The position numbers were made by a program, and so were the translations under genes. Of a DNA stretch of 64,000 bases, positions 56,842 to 64,000 are shown one piece after another. Below the pieces are notes generated by a model. It had not been told where the DNA came from. It made no database searches and saw nothing but the letters and a program-made list of their open reading frames with translations. Every line of letters starts with the position of its first letter. Position 1 is the first letter of the stretch. The stretch is from Phytohalomonas tamaricis (GTDB taxonomy: Bacteria; Pseudomonadota; Gammaproteobacteria; Pseudomonadales; Halomonadaceae), in contig NZ_PVRV01000020.1 in assembly GCF_003012345.1 (NCBI RefSeq), forward strand, positions 310,001 through 374,000, given 5' to 3'.

Positions 56842-58120
56842 TTTCGGCCGTGCCTTCTTGTCGCTATGGCTGGATGCCGCCTTCTGGTTGCTACTTGGCC
56901 TTATGATTGCGGGCGCACTGCATAGTTTCGTATCCAGTGCTCAGCTAGCGCGCCATCTTGGTGGCCGTGGGTTTATGCCAAGCATCAAGGCTGCACTGCT
57001 CGGTGCGCCTTTACCATTATGCTCATGTGGCGTTATTCCTGCCGCGGTGGGACTACGCCGAGCCGGTGCCTCCAGGAGTGCAACAACCTCTTTTCTGGTC
57101 TCAACGCCGGAAACAGGGGTGGATTCGATCGCCATATCCTATGCCCTGCTGGGCCCGTTTCTTACCATTATCCGCATTGCTGCCGCGCTGTGTTCTGCCT
57201 TGAGTGCCGCTGCATTGACGCTGTGGTGGGCCAAGGATGAAACGGTCCAGAAAGAGGAGCCCGCAGCGAACAAGGCAAATGCCAGCGTAGCGACATGGTC
57301 CCCAACCACAAGTTCAACGTGCGCTACCTCCTCGACCGCTCAATCAAAGGGCTCATCGTGCTGCGGCTCGACTCAGCTGACAACTTCCTGCTGTGGTGAG
57401 TCTTCATCAGCAGCATCCTGCGGTAGCCCAGCAAAAGCGACGTCATCATGTTGCAGTTCAAAAGGCTCATCGGCGTCTGCTTCGTCTTGTTGCTCCAGTA
57501 ACGCAGACACCGCATCTGTAGGCACGGCACCGTCAGTATTCTCACGCGCTCGGCGCGGGCTTCGTTTTGCCTATGATGATCTGTTTGCCGATATTGCACT
57601 CTGGCTCATCGTAGGGATTGCCTTTTCCGCGCTGGTCGTCGCTTTCGTGCCTGATGATTTCCTTGCCCGCATCAGCCATGGCTGGGCTGCCATGCTGGTC
57701 ATGGTACTCATTGGCGTGCCGATGTATATCTGCGCCTCGGCGTCTACGCCTCTTGCCGCCGGCTTATTGTTGGCAGGCGTGTCTCCAGGCGCAGTACTGG
57801 TCTTTTTACTGGCGGGACCAGCAACCAATATCGCCACGCTCGGCATTGTCCGTCGGGAATTGGGCACGCGTACGCTATGTGCTTATCTGACCGGTGTCAT
57901 TGGTGTCGCCGTCGCGTTCGGTTATCTGACCAATATGCTTGTTTCGCTGTGGTCTATTGATCTTCGTGCTGAGCTGGCCGCCAGCGAGACGCTGATTCCC
58001 GCCTGGCTGACAATTGGCGCTGGTATCGTGCTGGCCGTAATGACGCTTGGCGTACTCATTCAACAGCTGCGCCAGCGCATCGCAAACCGCGCTCCAGCCA
58101 AGGAGTGCGGCTGCTGCTAA
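56825..58120 (+). CDS. SO_0444-type Cu/Zn efflux permease with Cys-rich loop
   Basis: A 431-residue permease (ArsP_1/PF03773-like). The first half carries LGAPLPLCSCGVIPAA and helices 1-4, and the second repeats the fold (GVPMYICASASTPLAAGLL). Between them, residues ~166-227, is a Ser-rich loop with ten cysteines, eight in four CC pairs (first at residues 179-180), and the protein ends ECGCC. The start ATG 56825 overlaps the merR gene by 17 nt. Metal export from the cytoplasm is the likely role; ATG 56831 is an alternative start. Confidence 0.88.
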   Translation: MTMLIDFGRAFLSLWLDAAFWLLLGLMIAGALHSFVSSAQLARHLGGRGFMPSIKAALLGAPLPLCSCGVIPAAVGLRRAGASRSATTSFLVSTPETGVDSIAISYALLGPFLTIIRIAAALCSALSAAALTLWWAKDETVQKEEPAANKANASVATWSPTTSSTCATSSTAQSKGSSCCGSTQLTTSCCGESSSAASCGSPAKATSSCCSSKGSSASASSCCSSNADTASVGTAPSVFSRARRGLRFAYDDLFADIALWLIVGIAFSALVVAFVPDDFLARISHGWAAMLVMVLIGVPMYICASASTPLAAGLLLAGVSPGAVLVFLLAGPATNIATLGIVRRELGTRTLCAYLTGVIGVAVAFGYLTNMLVSLWSIDLRAELAASETLIPAWLTIGAGIVLAVMTLGVLIQQLRQRIANRAPAKECGCC

Positions 58121-58147
58121 TCATTTCACCCAAGATGAAGAGGGTAA

Positions 58148-59023
58148 TCACGTCAGCCGGGCATAAGCCCCGTAACGGCGTGTCCACCACTCATTAAGCA
58201 CCAGGGCGAAAATGATGATAGCGCTGCTCAATGCCAGGCGTGGCAGGTCGGCATCGTGGTTCCAGATCAGCAGATTGACAGCAAGCCCAGCCGGCTTGAG
58301 CATATCGTTCATGATGGCCAGGGTACCGGCATCTACCTTGCAGGCCCCCTGATTCCAGAAGTAATAACCCAGCCCCGAGGCAACAATTCCCAGCCACAGC
58401 AGCACGCCCCACTGCAGCGGTGTGGTAGCGGGCTTGCTGAAGTCACCAAACAGTAGATAAGCCGGCACGACGACGATCAAGGCGCCGATATAAAACCAGC
58501 CGAAGATATTGAAAGGAGAGGCCTCCAGCTTGACCTTCGCCATTAGACGACGATAGGCCACCTGACCGATAGCGAAGCATATATTCGAGCCCTGCACCAT
58601 CCAGAATCCTTTCCAGAAGTTTTCATTAACGCCTTGATAGTTAAGCACCATGGCGCCAAACACGGCAATCGAGGCCGTCAGTAGATGAAAGGGCGAAAAG
58701 CGCCCTACCAGCGCATCATTGATCAAGGTGATGTAGATGGGCGTGAATACCGTGAAAAGCAAAATTTCCGGCACGGTCAGAATCAGAAACGATTCATAAT
58801 AAGAGATATACATCAGACCGATCTGCACTGCGCCAATCGCCATCAGCGCCAGCCTGATACGGCCCGGTATAAGACTAGGACGAAGAAATGGCAGAAAGAG
58901 CAGGCAGGCAAGCGCGATACGCGTCAGTACCGAGAAGTAGCTATCAACCTGGCCGGCCAAGTAGACGCCGATCAGGCTGAAGGAAAACGACCACAGTAAC
59001 GTGACGCCGATTAAATAACCCAT
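58148..59023 (-). CDS. EamA/DMT family permease
   Basis: A 291-residue permease with ten predicted helices in two EamA halves. Seen: the N-terminal LLWSFSFSLIGVYLAGQVDSYF segment and a second half with LGIVASGLGYYFWNQGA. The pattern fits the carboxylate/amino acid/amine exporter group. Convergent with the metal efflux gene (27 bp gap) and divergent from DUF6314 (28 bp). Substrate is unknown. Confidence 0.86.
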   Translation of the reverse strand: MGYLIGVTLLWSFSFSLIGVYLAGQVDSYFSVLTRIALACLLFLPFLRPSLIPGRIRLALMAIGAVQIGLMYISYYESFLILTVPEILLFTVFTPIYITLINDALVGRFSPFHLLTASIAVFGAMVLNYQGVNENFWKGFWMVQGSNICFAIGQVAYRRLMAKVKLEASPFNIFGWFYIGALIVVVPAYLLFGDFSKPATTPLQWGVLLWLGIVASGLGYYFWNQGACKVDAGTLAIMNDMLKPAGLAVNLLIWNHDADLPRLALSSAIIIFALVLNEWWTRRYGAYARLT

Positions 59024-59051
59024 TATTAGTCAACCAAGAAGAGAATTTAAG

Positions 59052-59543
59052 TTGACCGCGATTATACGGCTAAGGACGCTGTTGTTAACCATCCAGCGTT
59101 TTTATTTTCTTTCCGCGCCAGAAGATGGCTCTAAAACTGACTGGGCCGGGCGTGGCGAAGGTAGTGTCAGAATCGAACATGACGGTGACATCGTACGCTT
59201 TTATGAAAGCGGTCATTTTGCACTGCAAAGTGCGCAACCCAGTCAAACCATACCGTTCAGTAATGTTTATCGCTGGTCATTTTTTGCCGACCGCGTCTCA
59301 TTGCATCATGAGCGACGCGGAGCCGATGCGGCAGTATGGTTATTCGATCTTGTTACTAGTGATAACGATGGCGATGTACTTATCAGCGATCAGGCCCACG
59401 TCTGTGTTGATGACCTGTATGCAGCGCGGCTGACCATAGATAGCGATGGCTTTCATCTTGATTGGACCATTACCGGGCCGCGTAAAAATGAACGATTGCA
59501 TTACCGCTATCTAGCGGCATCCACTACTAGCGAACAGTCATAA
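59052..59543 (+). CDS. DUF6314 family protein
   Basis: A protein of up to 163 residues. Motifs typical of DUF6314 are seen: a glycine-rich GEGSVRIEHDGDIVRFYESG, a central VYRWSFFADRVSL, the H-V-C-x-D-x-Y segment in ISDQAHVCVDDLYAARL, and the C-terminal WTITGPRKNERLHYRYL. It probably forms a lipocalin-like barrel. The start is uncertain: the frame opens with TTG 59052 and the fold begins around residue 15. A good terminator follows. Confidence 0.75.
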   Translation: MTAIIRLRTLLLTIQRFYFLSAPEDGSKTDWAGRGEGSVRIEHDGDIVRFYESGHFALQSAQPSQTIPFSNVYRWSFFADRVSLHHERRGADAAVWLFDLVTSDNDGDVLISDQAHVCVDDLYAARLTIDSDGFHLDWTITGPRKNERLHYRYLAASTTSEQS

Positions 59544-59544
59544 A

Positions 59545-59570
59545 AAAACCCGGCTGGTCAGCCGGGTTTT
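59545..59570 (+). terminator. Terminator after DUF6314
   Basis: Perfect 11-bp stem AAAACCCGGCT/AGCCGGGTTTT, 4-nt loop. The A run on the left allows reading from the minus strand too. Confidence 0.92.
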
Positions 59571-59593
59571 CTGAAAAGAGTATCTTCCGATGA

Positions 59594-59755
59594 TCAATAT
59601 TTTGCGATCACCCAGATAGCGTGGATGATGCCTGGAATATAGCCAAACAGCGTCAATACGATGTTGATCCAGAAATGCTTATTGGCAATCCCTACCTGCA
59701 TCAGCACGCCCACCGGCGGCAAGAGAATAGCCAAAATAATACGAATAATATCCAT
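59594..59755 (-). CDS. YqaE/Pmp3 family small membrane protein
   Basis: A 53-residue protein with two membrane helices. The Pmp3 signature is seen: ILLPPVGVLMQVG in the first helix and NIVLTLFGYIPGIIHAIWVI in the second. Members are induced by salt, cold or envelope stress and stabilise the membrane. The start ATG 59755 is preceded on the minus strand by GGAGG, and the gene shares the terminator region at 59545-59570 with DUF6314. Confidence 0.92.
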   Translation of the reverse strand: MDIIRIILAILLPPVGVLMQVGIANKHFWINIVLTLFGYIPGIIHAIWVIAKY

Positions 59756-59810
59756 GTAAACCTCCTTGTTTATTAACTCTAGATGCTTGGTAGTGCACTA
59801 CCGCACAATA

Positions 59811-60062
59811 TCAGTCTTTACGCGTGGCTGAAGTTTTTCCATGAGCGTCGGCATTGAACTTTTGCTCCAACGAACCGCTCTCTCCTCCAAGCCTAGCATG
59901 ATATTGCTCCCAGTCTTCCCAGTCATGAGGCGTCCCTGAACGCGGCCGCTCATGACCAGCGTTGCGAGCACGTTGCCATGCTTTCTCTTCCAGCGTATTC
60001 GGTTTGTCTTCTTCCTTGTCGAGATAGATCCCCTGCTTGGCCAGGTAATCACGTGCATTCAT
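59811..60062 (-). CDS. Small soluble hydrophilic protein, unknown function
   Basis: An 83-residue acidic/basic hydrophilic protein (MNARDYLAKQGIYLDKEEDK, then HDWEDWEQYHARLGG). No family was recognised. ATG 60062 has GAGGAGGG 6 nt upstream, which supports translation. It lies upstream of yqaE on the same strand with a 55-bp gap, so it may share its transcript and respond to stress. Confidence 0.7.
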   Translation of the reverse strand: MNARDYLAKQGIYLDKEEDKPNTLEEKAWQRARNAGHERPRSGTPHDWEDWEQYHARLGGESGSLEQKFNADAHGKTSATRKD

Positions 60063-60507
60063 GCCAAACCCTCCTCGACGGTGATGTCCTAACAACTCAT
60101 ATTAGGGCAAAAATGCCGTCTTCAATGCGGACAGCATTTATTAAATAGTTAAAGCAGGCAGAGACATTTGATCACTTCTTCCTACTTTCATTCTAGAGTA
60201 TAGATTTCCAACGCTGTTTAACCACCCCAACCATACCTCACAACGAAAACAGGCAGGTCAATAACGACACAAGACCATCTCGTTTACCGGCAATAAAAAA
60301 GCCGCCCAACGTGGAGCGGCCTATAAGGAACAGTAAACCAAGACGCGCACTTCAGCGACTGAAGAAGAACGTCTTGCTACCTCTGACAGGACAAAGTGCT
60401 GTTAGTTTCCTGTAAGTACAAAAAAACTTATTCTTAAGTTTAACGCAAGGAAGATGATACGACTGCTTGCCATGATTCAGACACCCTTCTATGATGGGCG
60501 TCGTCGA
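60063..60507. other. 445-bp intergenic region before tRNA-Gly
   Basis: No protein gene is supported. It holds the promoters of the 83-residue gene and tRNA-Gly and an orphan minus-strand terminator (60295-60320). A 6-bp hairpin CTTCAG-CGA-CTGAAG lies at about 60351-60365. The stretch 60321-60460 could encode a small RNA on the minus strand; see findings. Confidence 0.45.
60295..60320 (-). terminator. Orphan minus-strand terminator
   Basis: On the minus strand, GCCGC - 10-nt loop - GCGGC is followed immediately by a run of six T residues (plus-strand A run at 60295-60300). No coding gene ends here. Confidence 0.65.
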
Positions 60508-60583
60508 GCGGGTATAGCTCAGTTGGTAGAGCATCAGCTTCCCAAGCTGAGGGTCGAGGGTTCGAATCCCTTTGCCCGCTCCA
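60508..60583 (+). tRNA. tRNA-Gly (anticodon CCC)
   Basis: A 76-nt cloverleaf with encoded CCA. Seven-bp acceptor GCGGGTA/TGCCCGC-type with one G.T pair, D-stem GCTC/GAGC, anticodon stem TCAGC/GCTGA enclosing loop TTCCCAA (anticodon CCC), T-loop GGTTCGAATCC, discriminator T and CCA (60581-60583). A decayed integrase gene begins 15 bp downstream, so this tRNA was probably used as an integration site. Confidence 0.97.
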
Positions 60584-60597
60584 TTTCTCCTTATTCA

Positions 60598-61123
60598 TCA
60601 GCATCTTACAGAGCTGATGTTTTGATCTTCCTCTACAGCCCTTCTCACGTGACCAACACGTGACGCTCCGGTCTTATCCACATTGTCCTGAATAGCACTC
60701 TGCTTGATGTGTGAGTATCGTTCTGTTGTCCGCATCGACAAGTGATTGAGTGCCTTGCTTACCAACGTGAGCGGCAAATCGCTGTGAACAAGCCAGGATG
60801 CAAAGCTGTGTCACCGATCATGCTTTCTGAAATCGGTAATACCGGCTTCCTTCTTCACTGGAGCAAAAGACCTCTTCACATCCTGCACACACTTGCCATT
60901 TTTCCGGCAGAACTCCCACGGCGGATTCAGGGCAGTATTGATATTTGTATGACCGCCTTCCTTCCAAAGCTTCTATCACTGCCTCGTTTAGTCAGACGAC
61001 AAGAACCTTTTGCGACTTATTGGTACCGCGCCCTTTCACAATCAGATTGCGACGTTTCATATCGATTTCGTCCCACTTGATCATCGTCATGTCGCACGTC
61101 CGCGCCATAGAGACAAAACATCC
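60598..61123 (-). pseudogene. Decayed phage-type tyrosine recombinase (integrase) fragment
   Basis: On the minus strand the C-terminal catalytic domain of a tyrosine recombinase can be read in pieces: SMARTCDMTMIKWDEIDM (Arg I region), KGRGTNKSQKV, then, in another frame, FRKHDR*HSFASWLVHSD and LNHLSMRTTERYSHI. The H-x-x-R arginine codon is TGA (60811-60813), another TGA lies at 60992-60994, and a frame change occurs between. The N-terminal domains are missing. The C-terminal end is 15 bp from tRNA-Gly, the classic position for an integrase that used that tRNA as attB. Confidence 0.85.
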
Positions 61124-61339
61124 ACCTTCAGAGGCCGAGAAGAAAGAAGTGGAAGCTCCAACACACGAAGAGGCCGAAGCAACCGTTGCGTCTATCTAGC
61201 AATTCAGGCAGCGGAAGAAAAATAGCTCTTTTCTCGTCCGAGCAGTCTAGCAAAGAAGCGATGGAAAACTGGTCTTAATTACGCCTTTGCCTATACATTT
61301 TAGAGAGTAACATCAAGTTACCAAATGTGAGGTAACGGC

Positions 61340-61549
61340 ATGGATTCGATTTATTTCGGTATTACAGTGGCGATTTTTTTCATTCCAACCATCGTCGCAA
61401 ACGCGAGAGGAAAGCGTAATACGGCGGCGATCGGGCTGCTGAACTTCTTCCTTGGATGGACTCTTATCGGCTGGATTATTGCACTAGTATGGGCATGCAC
61501 AGGAGAGGATAAAGAAAAGCGCAGCGCAGCCGAAGTCGCGGCTATCTAA
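61340..61549 (+). CDS. Superinfection-immunity-like small membrane protein
   Basis: A 69-residue protein with two membrane helices: FGITVAIFFIPTIVANARGKRNTAAIGLLNFFLGWTLIGWIIALVWA is the pattern of the Imm_superinfect family (T4 Imm-like), which in phages blocks DNA injection by related phages. GAGGTAACGGC precedes the ATG. It lies inside the tRNA-Gly integration scar, so it is probably a surviving cargo or phage gene. Many chromosomal homologues have no tested function, so an immunity role is only an inference. Confidence 0.82.
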   Translation: MDSIYFGITVAIFFIPTIVANARGKRNTAAIGLLNFFLGWTLIGWIIALVWACTGEDKEKRSAAEVAAI

Positions 61550-62243
61550 TGGAGTCGGCTATTCGAAAGATAACCTAGCGCATGCATCTTAGTAGATTGC
61601 ATAGAGGCCCTAACCTGCCACCGAGGCGGTTTTTCTTTAGGTGGCTTACTCTTCAGCATGTAATGGGAGCCTTAATCGCTGTCCGAATGCAGAAAAGCTA
61701 AAGAATCTAATAGTTGGTCGATCACCTTGGTTATGTCAGGCCTCATCTCTGGCAAATGTAAGCGTTCTCTTACGGTCAATGCCACAGTGGAGCGCCACCA
61801 AGGCTAAGAGCGGCGATAAGCCATCCTATCACTTCGATCACGCCAAGTTCATAACGGCTGCACAGGCACATCTAACCCTTTCAATGGCTGATGCTCGAGC
61901 TTCAGCGTGCCATAGAGGCAACATACTCACTTCCAGCTCACTTTCAGAAGATAAGAAGAAGGAAGTGGAAGTGAAAACAATCGGTACCATCGAACTTTCA
62001 GTGATATATGAAGTGATGATGGGGATGCCAATAACCCTACCGAGACGGACTGTGTATTAGCCTCCTAATACCTAATCAGAGTTCTTTGATAAATTCTCTC
62101 AAAAGCTTGATAAATCAGCTAAAAGTTATGACTTTCATCAATGGACATACGAAATTTATTAGCATAATTTGATACTAATGCCTGCCAGATAATTAGATCT
62201 TTATAGCTAGGAACGAAGAGCAAATCTCATCCAGAAGATAACT
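61550..62243. other. 694-bp degenerate region inside the integration scar
   Basis: No intact gene is supported. An open frame at 61641-62060 (plus) lacks a ribosome-binding site, and its composition is unlike the neighbours. Minus-strand frames here are broken by several stops (e.g. ...DGLSPLLALVALHCGIDR...). An imperfect hairpin with T run lies at about 61614-61635, downstream of the immunity-like gene. A 29-nt A-rich segment at 61943-61971 resembles one at 61127-61155 (24/29 identical). Confidence 0.55.
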
Positions 62244-62672
62244 ATGAAGATCAGCGCACGCAATGTATTTCGCGGTACCGTTCGACACGTATAGCCCGGG
62301 GCGGTTAATGCCGAGGTGACTCTTGAGCTTCCCGGTGGGCAGCCGCTGGTGGCCATCGTGACCATGGAAAGTGTTCGACAGCTGGGGATCGTCGAAGGTG
62401 GCGAAGCGATTGCGCTGATCAAGGCACCTTGGGTAATGGTGATGACTGAGGACAGCGGCATTCGTCTGTCGGCACGCAACTGCCTGAAGGGCACGGTAAA
62501 AACCGTTCAGGATGGTGCGGTCAACTCTGAGGTGGTCATTGCTCTGGGCGGTGACAGCGAAATCAAGGCCATGATCACCCGGAAAGCCGTCAATGAACTG
62601 GGCGTGCACGTGGGTGCTGAGGCTACGGCGGTGGTCAAGGCCTCGCATGTGGTGCTGGGCGTTTCGAGCTAA
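62244..62672 (+). pseudogene. Molbindin-type di-TOBE protein interrupted by in-frame TAG
   Basis: Two tandem TOBE domains that bind molybdate: the first starts MKISARNVFRGTVRHV at ATG 62244, the second near ISARNC-like IRLSARNCLKGTVKTV. After codon 16 there is an in-frame TAG (62292-62294) where a coding residue, possibly Gln (CAG), is expected, and the frame then continues intact to 62672. So either the gene is a young pseudogene, or downstream restart gives a truncated protein. A terminator follows. Molybdate binding fits the Mo formate dehydrogenase elsewhere in the window. Confidence 0.85.
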
Positions 62673-62697
62673 TGCAGCGCCTGATCTAAGCCCTATC

Positions 62698-62719
62698 AAA
62701 CCTCGCTTCGGCGGGGTTT
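62698..62719 (+). terminator. Terminator after the di-TOBE gene
   Basis: 9-bp stem AAACCTCGC/GCGGGGTTT (one T.G pair) with a TTCG tetraloop, then TTTATTTTTG. Confidence 0.9.
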
Positions 62720-62761
62720 TTATTTTTGTGCGGTCAAATAATTACTTCTCCAGATATAAAA

Positions 62762-62785
62762 AAGCCGACCAATCATGGCCGACTT
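62762..62785 (-). terminator. Terminator of the YjfB-family gene
   Basis: On the minus strand, AAGTCGGCC/GGTCGGCTT (9 bp with two G.T pairs, 6-nt loop) ends in a T run, 37 bp after the stop codon at 62822. Confidence 0.8.
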
Positions 62786-62821
62786 AAATATGCATCAAAC
62801 CTACTCAGGGCATCGAGACGA

Positions 62822-63025
62822 TCAGGCAAACGTATTGATACGGGTACCGACAGCGCCCTCTGTGGCCAACTGCGCCGTGGGCGATACCGAGGCCATCAAT
62901 TGGGTGACTTGATCCGCCTGGGCATCCATGGACATCTTCAATACCTTCGTTTGTGCGCTGGCAATAGTCTGAGCTTGCTGCATGGCCAATGCTTCACTGA
63001 CCGTACCATTGACGGTTAAATCCAT
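62822..63025 (-). CDS. YjfB-family putative motility protein
   Basis: A 67-residue helical protein (MDLTVNGTVSEALAMQQAQ, then QTKVLKMSMDAQADQVTQLM) matching the small YjfB family, annotated as putative motility proteins because some members are expressed with flagellar genes. No flagellar gene lies nearby. ATG 63025 with GGGAG upstream is chosen over the open frame to 63064. Function is not experimentally clear. Confidence 0.8.
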   Translation of the reverse strand: MDLTVNGTVSEALAMQQAQTIASAQTKVLKMSMDAQADQVTQLMASVSPTAQLATEGAVGTRINTFA

Positions 63026-63133
63026 GATGACTCTCCCTTCGATACATTGAATTTTTAACCCCAACGGTGTGTATCGGCATTCACGTGTACAGCTTTAACA
63101 TTCAAAAAAGAAGTCGTGCCACTAGATAAAAAA

Positions 63134-63152
63134 GGCCGCGCATTGCGCGGCC
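63134..63152 (-). terminator. Terminator of the adenosine/adenine deaminase gene
   Basis: Perfect 8-bp stem GGCCGCGC/GCGCGGCC with a 3-nt loop. On the minus strand a T run follows, 41 bp after the stop codon at 63194. Confidence 0.9.
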
Positions 63153-63193
63153 CTGAATATACTCGCAGCTATTAGGTAATTATTTCATTTCGC

Positions 63194-64000
63194 TCATACC
63201 GCGTCTTGCGCCACCTCATCCAGCTCGGCGAGCAATGCTTTACGCCGTTCATCGCTGATAAATGATGCCTCGATAGCGTTGCGGGTCAGTTGAATCCAGG
63301 TCTCATTCGGCCAATTGAAAGCGTTCTGAACGGCCGTGAAGTTCGCTCCCATATAACCACCAAAGTAAGCCGGATCATCGGAGTGGAGCGTGACACACAG
63401 TCCAGCCTCGATCAGCTTCGGCAGCGGATGGTCTTCCATCCGTTCGACAACTTTAAGATAGACATTCGATAGCGGGCAGACCGTTAGCGGAATACGTTTT
63501 TTTGCGAGTTCAGCAACAACAGACTCATCTTCAAGGCAACGCACCCCATGATCGATACGCTCAGCATGGAGCAGGTCAAGCGCCTCCTTTATATAGGCTG
63601 CCGGTCCTTCTTCACCTGCATGCGCAACGCGATGCAGGCCAAGCTCGCCAGCTCGTGCGAATACGCGTTCGAACTTTGAAGGCGGGTTGCCACGTTCAGC
63701 GGAATCAAGCCCAACGCCGATAAAATGCTCGCGAAACGGTAACGCGGCTTCAAGCGTCTCGATTGCGCTCTCTTCTGACTGATCACGCAGGAAGCTGAGG
63801 ATAATGGCACTGGTGATCCCCAACTCAGTTTCGGCACGCTGACGAGCACGGTTGAGTCCTTCGAACTGGACATCAAGTGAAACACCACGCGCCAGATGTG
63901 CCTGTGGATCGAAGAAGAACTCACTATGCCGTACATTATCGGCGTGGGAGCGCTGGAAATAGGCCCAAGCCAGATCAAAGAAATCATCGGCCGTGCGTAG
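63194..64000 (-). CDS. add: Adenosine/adenine deaminase, C-terminal part (5' end outside window)
   Basis: The frame is open to the window edge, so the last ~268 residues of an ADA-superfamily metal-dependent amidohydrolase are present. Seen: HSEFFFDPQAH (pocket), VAHAGEEGPAAY (His and catalytic Glu region), RIDHGVRC, and LHSDDPAYFGGYM (metal-binding Asp pair). The HSEFFFDPQAH sequence and the short length are typical of the bacterial branch that includes Pseudomonas enzymes shown to be adenine deaminases, so adenine rather than adenosine may be the substrate. A terminator lies just downstream. Confidence 0.88.
   Translation of the reverse strand, partial: LRTADDFFDLAWAYFQRSHADNVRHSEFFFDPQAHLARGVSLDVQFEGLNRARQRAETELGITSAIILSFLRDQSEESAIETLEAALPFREHFIGVGLDSAERGNPPSKFERVFARAGELGLHRVAHAGEEGPAAYIKEALDLLHAERIDHGVRCLEDESVVAELAKKRIPLTVCPLSNVYLKVVERMEDHPLPKLIEAGLCVTLHSDDPAYFGGYMGANFTAVQNAFNWPNETWIQLTRNAIEASFISDERRKALLAELDEVAQDAV

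Noticed and set aside
61641-62060. A 139-residue plus-strand open frame in the scar
   Set aside because: No ribosome-binding site, unusual composition and no domain; the region is better described as degenerate.
60508-64000. A second copy of the tRNA-Gly 3' end as attR
   Set aside because: I did not see a repeat of the T-arm/acceptor sequence downstream inside the window; it may lie outside or be lost.
1-64000. CRISPR arrays, intact insertion sequences or rRNA genes
   Set aside because: No regularly spaced repeats, no complete transposase and no rRNA sequence were seen.

Overview
The window is about 64 kb of chromosome from a Gram-negative gammaproteobacterium, probably a member of Halomonadaceae/Oceanospirillales. 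That placement is an inference from gene content: a bioBFHCDA operon with a BirA-type operator, osmoregulated periplasmic glucan genes (opgGH), a cyanide-insensitive bd oxidase (cioAB), long-form leuA, pepN, and small gammaproteobacterial families (DUF1315/YeaC, DUF1853, YbaN, YcaQ). Coding density is high, most genes carry clear Shine-Dalgarno sites, and perfect GC-rich hairpins close many transcription units.

Layout. 1-8.7 kb: tail of the lytic transglycosylase slt, then a run of mostly minus-strand genes (ExoD, CDF metal transporter, TM2 protein, GNAT, small lipoprotein, yeast-type cytosine deaminase, YegS-like lipid kinase, YcaQ-like DNA glycosylase, MgtC), with a plus-strand cold-shock gene between them. 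8.7-14.8 kb: the biotin operon bioB-F-H-C-D-A, whose last five genes are joined by 4-nt ATGA overlaps. It is read from a promoter overlapped by a strong BirA operator and converges on a tandem GNAT pair. 16.2-24 kb: cysJI (sulfite reductase) and the convergent opgGH pair. 24.5-30 kb: Bcr-type efflux pump, DUF985 cupin, YfdC-like FNT channel, a D-2-hydroxyacid-type formate dehydrogenase, and an AI-2E family permease. 30-33.8 kb: nfo, a small membrane protein, leuA and a divergent Lrp-type regulator. 34.1-40.3 kb: molybdenum formate dehydrogenase plus a DUF1641 partner, then cioAB. 40.4-49 kb: pepN, two YbaN paralogues flanking an SRPBCC-alcohol dehydrogenase pair, an EamA permease and a Na+/H+-type antiporter. 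48.8-56.3 kb: GNAT, RimK-like ATP-grasp, DUF2797, YeaC, rhomboid, phosphoesterase, nadK and DUF1853. 56.3-60.1 kb: a MerR-controlled metal efflux module with a Cys-rich loop, an EamA permease, DUF6314 and small proteins. 60.5-62.7 kb: a tRNA-Gly(CCC) gene followed by a decayed integration scar (dead tyrosine recombinase, superinfection-immunity-like gene, unassigned degenerate DNA, interrupted molbindin). 62.8-64 kb: a YjfB motility protein and the 3' part of adenosine/adenine deaminase.

Themes. Formate handling recurs: an FNT channel, two unrelated formate dehydrogenases and a formaldehyde-dehydrogenase-like alcohol dehydrogenase lie within 20 kb, upstream of a terminal oxidase. The NAD-type formate dehydrogenase has Ser-His where the family normally has the NAD-selecting Asp-Arg, which predicts NADP+ use. 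No CRISPR array, intact transposon or complete prophage was seen. I found no clearly new multi-gene system. The most unusual parts are the formate dehydrogenase cofactor site, the Cys-rich efflux permease and the decayed tRNA-Gly scar.
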